The notes under the pieces are model-generated. The model was not told the DNA's origin and searched no databases. It worked only from the letters and a program-made list of their open reading frames with translations. Positions 1 through 6,986 of a stretch of DNA of 9,844 nucleotides are shown here, piece after piece (positions within the stretch are counted from its first letter, which is position 1; each line of letters opens with the position of its first letter). Both the position numbers and the translations under genes were made by a program. Origin of the DNA: Gemmatimonadales bacterium (GTDB taxonomy: Bacteria; Gemmatimonadota; Gemmatimonadetes; Gemmatimonadales; GWC2-71-9); NCBI GenBank assembly GCA_025924275.1, contig JAICEH010000063.1, positions 1-9,844 on the forward strand, read 5' to 3'.

Positions 1-155
1 CCGTCGTCGACCACCACCACCTCGTAGGCGTCGGGCTCCGGCCGGAACGCCTCGGCGCAGAGCCGGAGGAATTCGGGCAGGTTCTCCGCCTCGTCCTTGG
101 CGGGGACGAGGAGGCTGACGCGGGGCGCGGGGCCGCCCGGCGAGGCGAGGGTCAT
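1..155 (-). CDS. Family 2 glycosyltransferase, N-terminal part (cut by window edge)
   Basis: Only the first 51 codons are inside the window. After a short Pro/Gly-rich leader, residues 13-26 read VSLLVPAKDEAENL, the first beta strand and nucleotide-binding turn of GT-A fold family 2 glycosyltransferases. Residues 46-51 (VVVVDD) followed by Gly form the second strand with the acidic pair that contacts the nucleotide sugar. This pattern is typical of polyprenyl-phosphate sugar transferases and related cell-envelope enzymes, but donor and acceptor cannot be told from this piece. The ATG at 155-153 overlaps the rpoN stop codon in an ATGA, so it is probably translated by coupling to rpoN as the last visible gene of the operon. 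A weak GGAAG lies 5 nt upstream of the ATG. The family call is firm; the specific function is unknown. Confidence 0.85.
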   Translation of the reverse strand, partial: MTLASPGGPAPRVSLLVPAKDEAENLPEFLRLCAEAFRPEPDAYEVVVVDD

Positions 156-1645
156 ACCCGCTTCCGCATCCGGGCGGGCAGGATGCCGAGCTGGTCCCGG
201 TACTTCGCCACGGTGCGGCGGGCGATCTTGATGCCCTGCTCCTGGAACAGGTGCACGATCTGCTGGTCCGTGAGCGGCTTCGCCGGGTTCTCGTCGGCCA
301 CCATCTTCTCGAGCTTGGCCCGGATGGAGCGGGCGCTCGCGTCCTCCCCCGAGGCGGTGGCGAGGGCGCTCGAGAAGAAGAACTTGAGCGGCAGCACCCC
401 GCGCGGGGTCTGCACGTACTTCTCGTTGGTCACCCGGCTCACGGTGGACTCGTGCATGTTGATCACCTCCGCCACCTCGCGGAGGGTGAGCGGCTTGAGG
501 TACTCGATCCCCTTCTCGAAGAACTCGCGCTGCCGGTCCACGATGAAGTTCATCACCTTGAGCATCGTCTGCCGGCGCTGCTCGATGGCCTGGATCATCC
601 AGTTCGCGCTGTTGAGCTTCGAGGTGATGAACTCGCGGTTCTCCTGGGTCATCTTCTTCTTGTCGCGCGCGATCTCCTGGTAGGTGCGCGAGAGCCGGAG
701 CCGCGGCATCCCCTGGTCGTTCAGGAACACGCGGTACTGGCCGTCCACCTTCTCGACCACCAGGTCGGGCGTGATGTACCCCTCGTTCCCCGCGGAGTGC
801 TTGAGCCCGGGCTTGGGGTCGAGCCGCGCGAGCCGGTCCGCGGCGGCCTGCACGTCGGCGGGCTGCACGCCGAACCGGCGGGCCAGGTCGTTCCACCGGT
901 GGGCGATCAGGTCCGGGAAGGCCTGGTCCACCAGCCGGAAGGTGAGCGAGGTGGTATCCCCGTCCTGCCGGAGCTGGAGGAGGAGGCACTCCCGGAGGTC
1001 CCGCGCGCCCACCCCCGGCGGGTCGAGATGCTGGAGGATCGCCAGCATCTCCTCGGCCTCGACCAGGGTGTAGAGCGGGAGGTCCTCGTCGCCCGCCGCC
1101 GGTGCGTCGGTCTCGTCGGCCTCGCCCGGCTCGGGTTCCTCGCGGCGCGCGTGGGCCCGCACCAGCTCGTTCACCGATGCCACGATCTCCTCGAGGGTGG
1201 CGGCCAGGTAGCCATCCTCCTTCACGGTCCCCAGGAACTCCTCGCTGAGGAGCCGCTGGCGGGGCGAGAGGTCGAGCATCCGGAGCTGCTCCCGGAGGTA
1301 GTCGATCAGGTCGGTGGTCTCGACCGTCACCGGCTCGGCATACTCGAGCGCCTCGAACTGCTCGCGCTGGCCGCCCACCTCGAACCCGTTGAGCAGGATC
1401 TCCTCCCAGTCGACCTCCTCCTCCTTCTCCTTCTCCGCCTTCTCGGCGTCGGCGGTCTTCTCGGCCGTCCCCTCCTCCTCCTCGGGCTCGACGAGCTCGA
1501 GGAACGGGTTGCCCAGCAGCTCCTGCTTCAGGTGCTGCTGCAGGTCCATCATCGGCATGTAGAGCAGGTCCATGGCCTGGTACAGCCGGGGATTGACCCG
1601 GAGTTCCTGCCGGAGCCCGGTGTGCTGCCCCAGTCCCTGTCGCAT
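152..1645 (-). CDS. rpoN: RNA polymerase sigma-54 factor RpoN
   Basis: This is the alternative sigma factor that recognises -24/-12 promoters and needs an AAA+ activator to open DNA. The 497-residue chain has the family order. Region I (about 1-51) is rich in Q and L and is the activator-responsive segment. Next comes a very acidic Glu/Lys linker (about 53-80), then the core-binding domain with LDPPGVGARDL near 207-217. A helix-turn-helix follows at about 386-410 (REVAEVINMHESTVSRVTN), and the RpoN box ARRTVAKYR is at 475-483. All diagnostic motifs are intact, so it should be functional. An acidic, Pro/Ala-rich stretch at about 168-189 looks inserted in the core-binding domain. Start: GTG at 1648 and ATG at 1645 are adjacent and in frame. 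GGAGG at 1653-1657 is 7 nt from the ATG but only 4 nt from the GTG, so I chose the ATG. The start overlaps the lptB stop, and the order lptB-rpoN matches many Gram-negative bacteria. Confidence 0.97.
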   Translation of the reverse strand: MRQGLGQHTGLRQELRVNPRLYQAMDLLYMPMMDLQQHLKQELLGNPFLELVEPEEEEGTAEKTADAEKAEKEKEEEVDWEEILLNGFEVGGQREQFEALEYAEPVTVETTDLIDYLREQLRMLDLSPRQRLLSEEFLGTVKEDGYLAATLEEIVASVNELVRAHARREEPEPGEADETDAPAAGDEDLPLYTLVEAEEMLAILQHLDPPGVGARDLRECLLLQLRQDGDTTSLTFRLVDQAFPDLIAHRWNDLARRFGVQPADVQAAADRLARLDPKPGLKHSAGNEGYITPDLVVEKVDGQYRVFLNDQGMPRLRLSRTYQEIARDKKKMTQENREFITSKLNSANWMIQAIEQRRQTMLKVMNFIVDRQREFFEKGIEYLKPLTLREVAEVINMHESTVSRVTNEKYVQTPRGVLPLKFFFSSALATASGEDASARSIRAKLEKMVADENPAKPLTDQQIVHLFQEQGIKIARRTVAKYRDQLGILPARMRKRV

Positions 1646-2796
1646 CACGCCGCCTCCATCCGCGCCCGGAGCCGGGCGGTCAGGGTCGGTCCGAGATAGA
1701 CCTGCGACACCCGGTCGTCGAAGACCAGTTCCCGCACCGTGCCGGCCGCCTGCACGCGGCCTTCGAACATGATGTACGCGCGATCCACGATGTCCAGCGT
1801 CTGTTCCACGTTGTGGTCCGTGATGAGGACGCCGATGCCCCGGTGCCGGAGCCCGGCGACGATGGTCTGGATGTCGTGCACCGCGATCGGATCCACCCCG
1901 GCGAACGGCTCGTCGAGCAGCATGAACTTGGGCCGGGTCACCAGGGCCCGGGTGATCTCGAGCCGCCGCCGCTCCCCGCCGCTCAGGCTGTAGGCCCGGT
2001 TGCCGCGGAGATGGCGGATGGACAGCTCATCGAGGAGTCCCTCCAGCCGCTCCCGGCGCTCCGCCGCCGAGAGGGGCAGGGTCTCCAGGATCGCGAGGAT
2101 GTTCTCCTCGACCGTCATCCGGCGGAACACCGACGGCTCCTGGGCGAGATAGCCGAGCCCAGCCCGGGCCCGCCGGAACATGGGGAGATCGGTGAGCTCC
2201 ATCCCGTCGAGCAGCACCCGGCCCGCGTCGGGACGCATGAGGCCGGTGATGATGTAGAAGGTGGTGGTCTTCCCCGCCCCGTTCGGGCCGAGCAGTCCCA
2301 CGATCTCGCCCTGGGCCACGCGGACGCTCACGTCGTCGACCACGCGCCGGCCGCGGAAGGCCTTCATCAGGCCCAGGCCTTCGAGGACGCTTCCTCCGGC
2401 CGGGACGCGAGGCTCCGCGGCGCGATGGGCGAACCCGGCGGCGGCGAGATCGAGCAGCGCCCCCCGTGCGGCGGATCGGTTGGCCCGCACCTCCTCCCAC
2501 CAGGGCCCCCGGGCGCGCACCTCCTCCCAGCCGGCGGCCGACCCGTCCTCGACCCAGCCGTCGGTCGCCAGCCGCGGGAGCACCGACGCGGTGAGGCTCT
2601 CGCGAAGCGCCGCCGCGGTGAGGTCCCGGCTCTCGGTAGCCGAGGCGCGGGCGAGGAACGCGGTCCGGTAGGCGAGCACCAGCACCGGCAGCGCGATGCG
2701 GCCGTCCTCCCCGGCGTCCCCGGCGAGGGCCGCCAGCGCGAGCTGGAGCGAGTGGTCCCGCCCGGCGAGCGAGGCAAGCCAGGAGGGCGGGGTCAC
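1645..2796 (-). CDS. lptB: LPS export ABC transporter ATPase LptB with an extra N-terminal domain
   Basis: This is the cytoplasmic ATPase that powers LPS extraction by the LptB2FGC complex. Residues about 136-372 match the whole of a normal LptB (about 240 residues). Walker A is GPNGAGKT at 170-177, the Q-loop is Gln219, the LSGGE signature is at 271-275, Walker B FMLLDEP is at 291-297, the D-loop follows at about 299-303, and the H-loop is His328 in ITDHNVEQTL. The C-terminal VYLGP segment is also typical of LptB. The first 135 or so residues are not part of a normal LptB, and I do not recognise them. They look mostly helical and soluble, and contain a duplicated WEEVRA motif at 90-105. The long form is supported by a GTG start at 2796 that overlaps the lptA-like stop (GTGA), by GGGAGG 6 nt upstream, and by GC-rich third codon positions through the extension. 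The only Met near the domain boundary (residue 144) lies inside the LptB fold. Confidence 0.95.
   Translation of the reverse strand: MTPPSWLASLAGRDHSLQLALAALAGDAGEDGRIALPVLVLAYRTAFLARASATESRDLTAAALRESLTASVLPRLATDGWVEDGSAAGWEEVRARGPWWEEVRANRSAARGALLDLAAAGFAHRAAEPRVPAGGSVLEGLGLMKAFRGRRVVDDVSVRVAQGEIVGLLGPNGAGKTTTFYIITGLMRPDAGRVLLDGMELTDLPMFRRARAGLGYLAQEPSVFRRMTVEENILAILETLPLSAAERRERLEGLLDELSIRHLRGNRAYSLSGGERRRLEITRALVTRPKFMLLDEPFAGVDPIAVHDIQTIVAGLRHRGIGVLITDHNVEQTLDIVDRAYIMFEGRVQAAGTVRELVFDDRVSQVYLGPTLTARLRARMEAA
1653..1657 (-). promoter_or_regulatory. Ribosome binding site for rpoN
   Basis: GGAGG lies inside the last codons of lptB, 7 nt before the ATG at 1645 and 4 nt before the adjacent GTG at 1648. 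The spacing favours the ATG. Confidence 0.65.
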
Positions 2797-4112
2797 GGCC
2801 GGCCTCCCGGCTCCGGGGCGGGCGCCGGTGGGGCCGCCAGGGTGTCCGCCGGCGCGGCCGCCCGGGCCGGCTCGAGGTGGACGCCGTCCGCCCGGCCGAC
2901 CACGTCCACCCGGTCCACGGTCCCGCCGGGGAGGAAGGTCACCCGGATGCGGTCGCCCCGGGCGTAGTCCACCGACGGCCGCCCCGGCGACTTGGGGTCG
3001 TGGATCTGGTAGTAGGAGCGGGCGGCTCCCCGGGCCTCCAGGGTCCGGAGCTCGCGCTTCGTCGTGTCGGCCGCGGAGGGGGAGAACCCGGCCGTCACCG
3101 AGTCGCCCTCGAGCCAGTTCACTTCGCCGGTGGCCGAGTCGGGCCGCGACTGGACGAAGGCCCGCCCGAAGCCGCGCAGCTCCCGGAGCCGCTGCCCGGG
3201 CGAATCCACCGCCAGGGAGTCAGCCCGGATGGTGTAGTCCGCCGAAACCGCCTCGGGCCGCCGCTCGCGGCCCCAGGCCAGCGTCTGCACCAGCGTGTCG
3301 CGCTCCACATCCAGTCCGATGGTGTCGGCCACGAGGTCCACCCCGCCCGAGGTGGCCGAGGCCCTGCCCTTCGCGGTGACGAAGTCGAGCCGGCGGTCGC
3401 GCAGCCTGAGGTCGATCCGGGTGCCGTGGAGCTCGAACGGATCCTCGCCGAGGCCGCGCACCACCGGCTCGCCGCCGATGAGGGTGCCGTCACTGCCGGC
3501 GCCGGTGTCGAGGCGGAGCGAGTCCGCGCTGGCGGCGAAGTCGCTCCGGCTCACCTGCGAGGTGCCCCCGGTCCAGATCCGGTCGTTGCCGCGGAACCGC
3601 ACCCGGTCGGCCACGACCCTGAAGGGTTCCTCGCCGGGCGTGGTCGAGCGGAAGACGATGATCGGCCGCCCGGTCGAGTACACCTCGGCCTCCTCCCGCA
3701 CGAGCGGCAGCGGGCGGAGGTAGTCCATGGCCGGGCCGGTGAGCTCGGATCCGTTCTGCAGGTTCCGCGTCCGCACGTTGCCGCGTGCCTCCCACCGCTC
3801 GCCGGCCTTGAAGTAGGTCCCCCGGTCGGCATCCATCGCCACGGTGGAGTCGCGATACTGCACGGAGCCGATGAAGTAGGTCACCTCGCCGCCGTTCATT
3901 GCCGCCACGGAATCGCTCGCCATCGTCACCGAGGTGCCGACGCAGGAGAGCCGCACGCCTCCCCCGCCGTAATAGTTCGTCCCGCTCGGCCGTTCCTCGA
4001 CCGCCCCCTGGCGCCCGACGTGGTCGAGCCGGAAGAGGCAGCGGGAATCCTGCGCCCCCGCCGGGCCCGCTCCCGCCGCGCACCCGAGCGCCGCCAGGAC
4101 CACGCCCCTCAC
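2793..4112 (-). CDS. lptA: LptA/OstA-like periplasmic LPS transport protein, long form
   Basis: This is the probable periplasmic bridge that carries LPS from the inner-membrane Lpt complex to LptD. A short Sec signal peptide is visible, with a hydrophobic stretch at 4-16 and a likely cut at AGA|QD (20/21). The mature chain is rich in short beta strands and has recurring units that start with (A/G)D(S/R/T)(V/L/I), near residues 66, 168, 196, 262, 297, 336 and 386, as in stacked OstA/LptA beta-jellyroll repeats. At 439 residues it is more than twice as long as E. coli LptA (about 185). The mature part contains exactly two cysteines (25 and 57), and it ends in a Pro/Ala tail (about 415-439). The GTG start at 4112 overlaps the lptC stop as GTGA; I see no good ribosome binding site, so coupling to lptC is likely. 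The position between lptC and lptB supports the call. Exact equivalence to LptA rather than a related OstA-type protein is inference. Confidence 0.82.
   Translation of the reverse strand: MRGVVLAALGCAAGAGPAGAQDSRCLFRLDHVGRQGAVEERPSGTNYYGGGGVRLSCVGTSVTMASDSVAAMNGGEVTYFIGSVQYRDSTVAMDADRGTYFKAGERWEARGNVRTRNLQNGSELTGPAMDYLRPLPLVREEAEVYSTGRPIIVFRSTTPGEEPFRVVADRVRFRGNDRIWTGGTSQVSRSDFAASADSLRLDTGAGSDGTLIGGEPVVRGLGEDPFELHGTRIDLRLRDRRLDFVTAKGRASATSGGVDLVADTIGLDVERDTLVQTLAWGRERRPEAVSADYTIRADSLAVDSPGQRLRELRGFGRAFVQSRPDSATGEVNWLEGDSVTAGFSPSAADTTKRELRTLEARGAARSYYQIHDPKSPGRPSVDYARGDRIRVTFLPGGTVDRVDVVGRADGVHLEPARAAAPADTLAAPPAPAPEPGGRP
2803..2808 (-). promoter_or_regulatory. Ribosome binding site that fixes the long lptB start
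   Basis: GGGAGG (minus strand) stands 6 nt before the GTG at 2796, inside the end of the lptA-like gene. It supports translation of LptB from the far upstream start, hence including the unusual N-terminal domain. Confidence 0.75.
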
Positions 4113-4678
4113 CGCTGTCCGGGCAGGAGCATGCCCTGGCCGTCGCGCTGCTCGCCGGTCGGCTGCTCCACGGTGAAGTCGCGGAACTCCGGGTCGGAGC
4201 GGAAGCCGTTCCCCCGGAGGGTGCCGTCCGGCCGCTCGAAGACGAAGGGCCGGTCGGAGGTGACGAGCGCGGCCGCCTGGTCGTACCGCAGGGTTTCCGC
4301 GGTGAGCCGCCGCCCGTCGGTGAAGGCCACACGGACGTCACCCCGCGCCTCCATCACCCGCTGCTGCATGCGGTAGGTCCCCTCGCGCCCCGTGAGGGTG
4401 GCCGTGCGGTTGCCCCGGGGATCGAAGAACTCCACCGTCAGCTCCCGGAGCTCGATGGTCTGCGAGGCCTCGTAGACGTAGGCCGTGTCCGCCGCGACCG
4501 CGTTCTTCCGCTGGCCCGCGTCCTCGACCACGGTGGTCATGCGAACGAGCATCTGGTCGGCGGTGTCGGCGGCGGTCAGCGTGCTGGTGGGACTGGCGCC
4601 CCGCTCCCGGCACGCGCCGAGGAGGGCCGCCACCGCGGCACCGGCGAGCAGGCCGGCACGGATCGGTCTCCGGCTCAC
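4109..4678 (-). CDS. lptC: LPS export periplasmic protein LptC, probable lipoprotein
   Basis: LptC passes LPS from the LptB2FG transporter to LptA on the periplasmic side of the inner membrane. The 189 residues match the usual LptC length (E. coli 191). Residues about 45-165 carry the LptC/OstA-type beta-rich pattern, for example ELRELTVEFFDPRGNRTATL, then LTGREGTYR and LTAETLRYD. Classical LptC keeps an uncleaved N-terminal transmembrane helix. Here the N-terminus has Arg at 3, 4 and 7, a hydrophobic run at 10-20, and LGAC with Cys23 as the only cysteine, which reads as a lipobox. It may therefore be lipid-anchored. The GTG start at 4678 overlaps the kdsD stop in a GTGA, and the stop overlaps the next gene the same way. 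Sequence similarity alone would be modest, but the place in a kds-lpt operon makes the call strong. Confidence 0.88.
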   Translation of the reverse strand: MSRRPIRAGLLAGAAVAALLGACRERGASPTSTLTAADTADQMLVRMTTVVEDAGQRKNAVAADTAYVYEASQTIELRELTVEFFDPRGNRTATLTGREGTYRMQQRVMEARGDVRVAFTDGRRLTAETLRYDQAAALVTSDRPFVFERPDGTLRGNGFRSDPEFRDFTVEQPTGEQRDGQGMLLPGQR

Positions 4679-5640
4679 ACCGCCCCCGCGCGCATCAGGT
4701 CGTGGAGGTGGACGCTCCCCAGCACCCGCCCCTCGCCGTCCACCACGGGCATCGCCATGATGCCCCGCCGCTCCATCCGCCCCACCGCGGCGGCACCGAG
4801 CTCGTCGGGCCGGGCCGCGAGCGGCTCACGGGTCATCACCTCCGCCACCGGGAGCTCGAGGAACCCCGCGCCCCGTTCCGCCAGGCGGGAGAGGTCGCCC
4901 GCGGTGAGGACCCCGGCCAGGCGGCCGTCCTGGACCACCGTGGCCAGCCCCCGCTGGTGGGCCAGGGTGATCACCGCCTCCCGCATCGTCGCCCCCGCGG
5001 GGAGGAGCCCCTCGGGGGGCAGCATCACGTCCGCCACGCGGAGCAGGAGCTTCCGGCCGAGGCTCCCGCCCGGGTGCAGCAACGCGAAGTCCTCGCGCCG
5101 GAAGCCCTTGAGCTCGAGGAGGGCCACCGCCAGCGCGTCGCCCAGCGCGAGGGCGACCGTGGTGCTGGTCGTGGGCGCCAGGTCGTGGGGGCAGGCCTCC
5201 TCCCGCACCGACGCGTCCAGCGCCACGGTGGCGTGGCGGGCGAGCGGCGAGTCGAGGTTCCCCGTGATGGCCACCACCGGCACCGCCATCCGCTGGAGTG
5301 CGCCCAGCAGGGCGGTCAGCTCCTCGGACGCGCCGCTCTTGCTGAGGAGGATCGCCACGTCCTCGCGGCCCACGATGCCCAGGTCCCCGTGGAGGCTCTC
5401 GACCGGATGCAGCCAGGCGGCCGGGGTCCCCGTGGAGGTGAGGGGGGCGGCGATCTTCCGCGCGATGATGCCCGACTTCCCGACGCCGGAAACGATCACG
5501 CGCCCCCGCGCCCCGGCCAGGAGCAGGACCGCCTCGGCGAAGGCATCGCCGATCCGGTCGCTCAGCCGGGCGGTCTCCTCCGCCTCGAGGGCGACCACCC
5601 GCCGCCCGGTGGCCGTGACGCGGGCGCGATCAGCCGGCAT
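4675..5640 (-). CDS. kdsD: Arabinose-5-phosphate isomerase KdsD (SIS plus two CBS domains)
   Basis: It converts D-ribulose-5-phosphate to D-arabinose-5-phosphate, the first committed sugar for Kdo, in the cytoplasm. The SIS sugar-isomerase domain covers about 35-180 with SGVGKSGIIARK, HPVESLHGDLG and SKSGASEEL. Lys55, Glu107, Glu148 and His189 line up at a constant offset with the E. coli KdsD active-site residues Lys59, Glu111, Glu152 and His193. Two CBS domains follow, at about 203-255 and 265-318. The length of 321 is close to the usual 328. The ATG at 5640 has GGAGG 6 nt upstream and overlaps the end of kdsC by 11 nt. The order is kdsC then kdsD, the reverse of E. coli. Confidence 0.97.
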   Translation of the reverse strand: MPADRARVTATGRRVVALEAEETARLSDRIGDAFAEAVLLLAGARGRVIVSGVGKSGIIARKIAAPLTSTGTPAAWLHPVESLHGDLGIVGREDVAILLSKSGASEELTALLGALQRMAVPVVAITGNLDSPLARHATVALDASVREEACPHDLAPTTSTTVALALGDALAVALLELKGFRREDFALLHPGGSLGRKLLLRVADVMLPPEGLLPAGATMREAVITLAHQRGLATVVQDGRLAGVLTAGDLSRLAERGAGFLELPVAEVMTREPLAARPDELGAAAVGRMERRGIMAMPVVDGEGRVLGSVHLHDLMRAGAV

Positions 5641-6178
5641 CGCGCTCCTCCACGTACTGCCGCACGCCGGCCTGCCACTCGCCGCGGGCGTCGAGCAGCG
5701 CCTCGATCACCTCACGCACCGCGCCGTGGCCGCCCGGGCGCGTGGTGACCCAGGCCGCGGCCTCGCGCACCTCGAGCACCGCGTTGGCGACCGCGATGGG
5801 CAGCCCGACCCGGCGGAAGACCGGCAGGTCGGCGAGGTCGTCGCCGACGAAGGCCACCTCGTCCCAGGCGATGCCCTTCCGCGCCAGCAGCTCGCCCAGG
5901 GCCGGCACCTTCCGCGCGGACGATTCCTGGATCACGTCGGTGATGCGAAGCTCCTGGGCCCGGAGCTCGGTGGCCCGGCTCCAGCGCCCGCTGACCAGGG
6001 CCACCTCCACGCCCGCCTTCCGGAGGATGCCGAGCGCCAGGCCGTCCTGGATGTCGAAGCGCTTGAACTCCACCCGCTCGCCGGCAACCTCGCCGACGAA
6101 GATCGCGTTGTCGGTGAGGACCCCGTCCACGTCGAGGCCGAGCAGACGGACCCGGCGTGCGGCGGCCGCGGGGATCAC
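5630..6178 (-). CDS. kdsC: Kdo-8-phosphate phosphatase KdsC (HAD family)
   Basis: It hydrolyses Kdo-8-phosphate to Kdo and phosphate in the cytoplasm. The 182-residue chain is a cap-less (C0) HAD phosphatase: motif I LDVDGVLTD has nucleophile Asp16 and Asp18, motif II is Ser63 in VSGR, motif III is Lys90, and motif IV is GDDLAD with Asp113 and Asp117. The C-terminal GGHGAVREV segment is specific to KdsC. Substrate-contact sequence around FDIQDG (41-46) is also typical. The frame stays open far upstream through kdsA. I placed the start at the GTG at 6178 because it overlaps the kdsA stop as GTGA, has GGGAGG 4 nt upstream, and gives the normal family length. Confidence 0.96.
   Translation of the reverse strand: MIPAAAARRVRLLGLDVDGVLTDNAIFVGEVAGERVEFKRFDIQDGLALGILRKAGVEVALVSGRWSRATELRAQELRITDVIQESSARKVPALGELLARKGIAWDEVAFVGDDLADLPVFRRVGLPIAVANAVLEVREAAAWVTTRPGGHGAVREVIEALLDARGEWQAGVRQYVEERDAG
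5647..5651 (-). promoter_or_regulatory. Ribosome binding site for kdsD
   Basis: GGAGG lies within the 3' end of kdsC, 6 nt before the ATG at 5640. This is one of the clearest sites in the operon and fixes an 11-nt overlap between kdsC and kdsD. Confidence 0.7.
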
Positions 6179-6984
6179 CGGGCCTCCCGCGCGCGGCGCC
6201 AGACCGCGAGGGTCGGTTCCAGGAGGCCCGCGAGCCGGTCGAGGGGCCACTGGGTGGCGGCGTCGCTCGGGGCCCGCGCGGGATCGGGATGGGTCTCGAG
6301 GAAGAACCCGTCGGCCCCGGCCGCGGCGGCCGCGAGCAGGAGCGGCGGGATGAACTCGCGCAGCCCGCCGCTCGCCCCGCCCTCCGCCTGCCCGGGCTGC
6401 TGCACCGAGTGGGTGGCATCGTAGATCGCCGGGGCGCCAGTGGCGGCGCGGAGGCGGACGAAGCTCCGGAAGTCCACCACCAGGTCGCCATAACCGAAGA
6501 AGGAGCCGCGCTCGGTGACGGCCACCTCTGTCGAGCCGCCGTCCCGCACCTTCTCCACCGCCCCGCGCATCCCCTCGGGCGCCATCCACTGGCCCTTCTT
6601 CACGTTCACCGGCTTCCCCGTCCGTCCCGCCGCCAGGAGCAGGTCGGTCTGGCGGCAGAGGAAGGCGGGAATCTGGAGGACATCGACCACCTCCGCCGCG
6701 GGTGCCGCCTGCGCCGCCTCGTGGATGTCGGTGAGGATCGGCAGCCCGGTCGCCGCGCGCACCCGCTCGAGCTCCCGGAGCCCCTCGTCGAGCCCGGGCC
6801 CACGCTGGCCGGCGAGGCGCGACCGGTTGGCCTTGTCGAAGCTGGCCTTGAAGCAGACCGGGAGGTCGAGGCGGCGCGAGAGCTCCGCCAGCACGTCCGC
6901 GACGCGCGGGAGCACGTCGCCCGGCTCCACCACGCAGGGGCCGGCGATCAGGAACGGGGCATGGCCGAAACCGAAGCGGGCCAC
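6175..6984 (-). CDS. kdsA: Kdo-8-phosphate synthase KdsA, metal-dependent type
   Basis: It condenses phosphoenolpyruvate with arabinose-5-phosphate to give Kdo-8-phosphate. The 269-residue TIM-barrel chain has FKASFDKANRS (45-55), RGPGLDEGL (61-69), QIPAFLCRQTDL (104-115) and NVKKGQW (127-133). Residue 17 is Cys in LIAGPC, where the metal-independent E. coli enzyme has Asn26. With His192, Glu230 and Asp241 it reproduces the Cys/His/Glu/Asp metal site known from Aquifex aeolicus (Cys11, His185, Glu222, Asp233). The enzyme therefore belongs to the metal-dependent class. The start is the GTG at 6984, 2 nt after the pyrG stop. A CTG at 6990 would overlap that stop, but CTG starts are rare. I see no ribosome binding site here, so re-initiation after pyrG is likely. 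Confidence 0.95.
   Translation of the reverse strand: MARFGFGHAPFLIAGPCVVEPGDVLPRVADVLAELSRRLDLPVCFKASFDKANRSRLAGQRGPGLDEGLRELERVRAATGLPILTDIHEAAQAAPAAEVVDVLQIPAFLCRQTDLLLAAGRTGKPVNVKKGQWMAPEGMRGAVEKVRDGGSTEVAVTERGSFFGYGDLVVDFRSFVRLRAATGAPAIYDATHSVQQPGQAEGGASGGLREFIPPLLLAAAAAGADGFFLETHPDPARAPSDAATQWPLDRLAGLLEPTLAVWRRAREAR
6183..6188 (-). promoter_or_regulatory. Ribosome binding site for kdsC
   Basis: GGGAGG lies in the last codons of kdsA, 4 nt before the GTG at 6178. It supports this GTG over the many upstream in-frame codons, although the spacing is slightly short. Confidence 0.55.
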
Positions 6985-6986
6985 GG

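Noticed and set aside
4072..4112. Lipobox in the LptA-like signal peptide around Cys11 (ALGC)
   Set aside because: Cys at position 11 leaves too short a signal peptide, and a good signal peptidase I site AGA|QD follows.
251..6424. Long plus-strand open frames (for example 251-1699, 2877-4376, 3899-6424)
   Set aside because: They lie opposite well-supported minus-strand genes, have biased low-complexity Arg/Pro/Ala/His/Val compositions and no recognisable domain. High GC makes antisense frames stay open.
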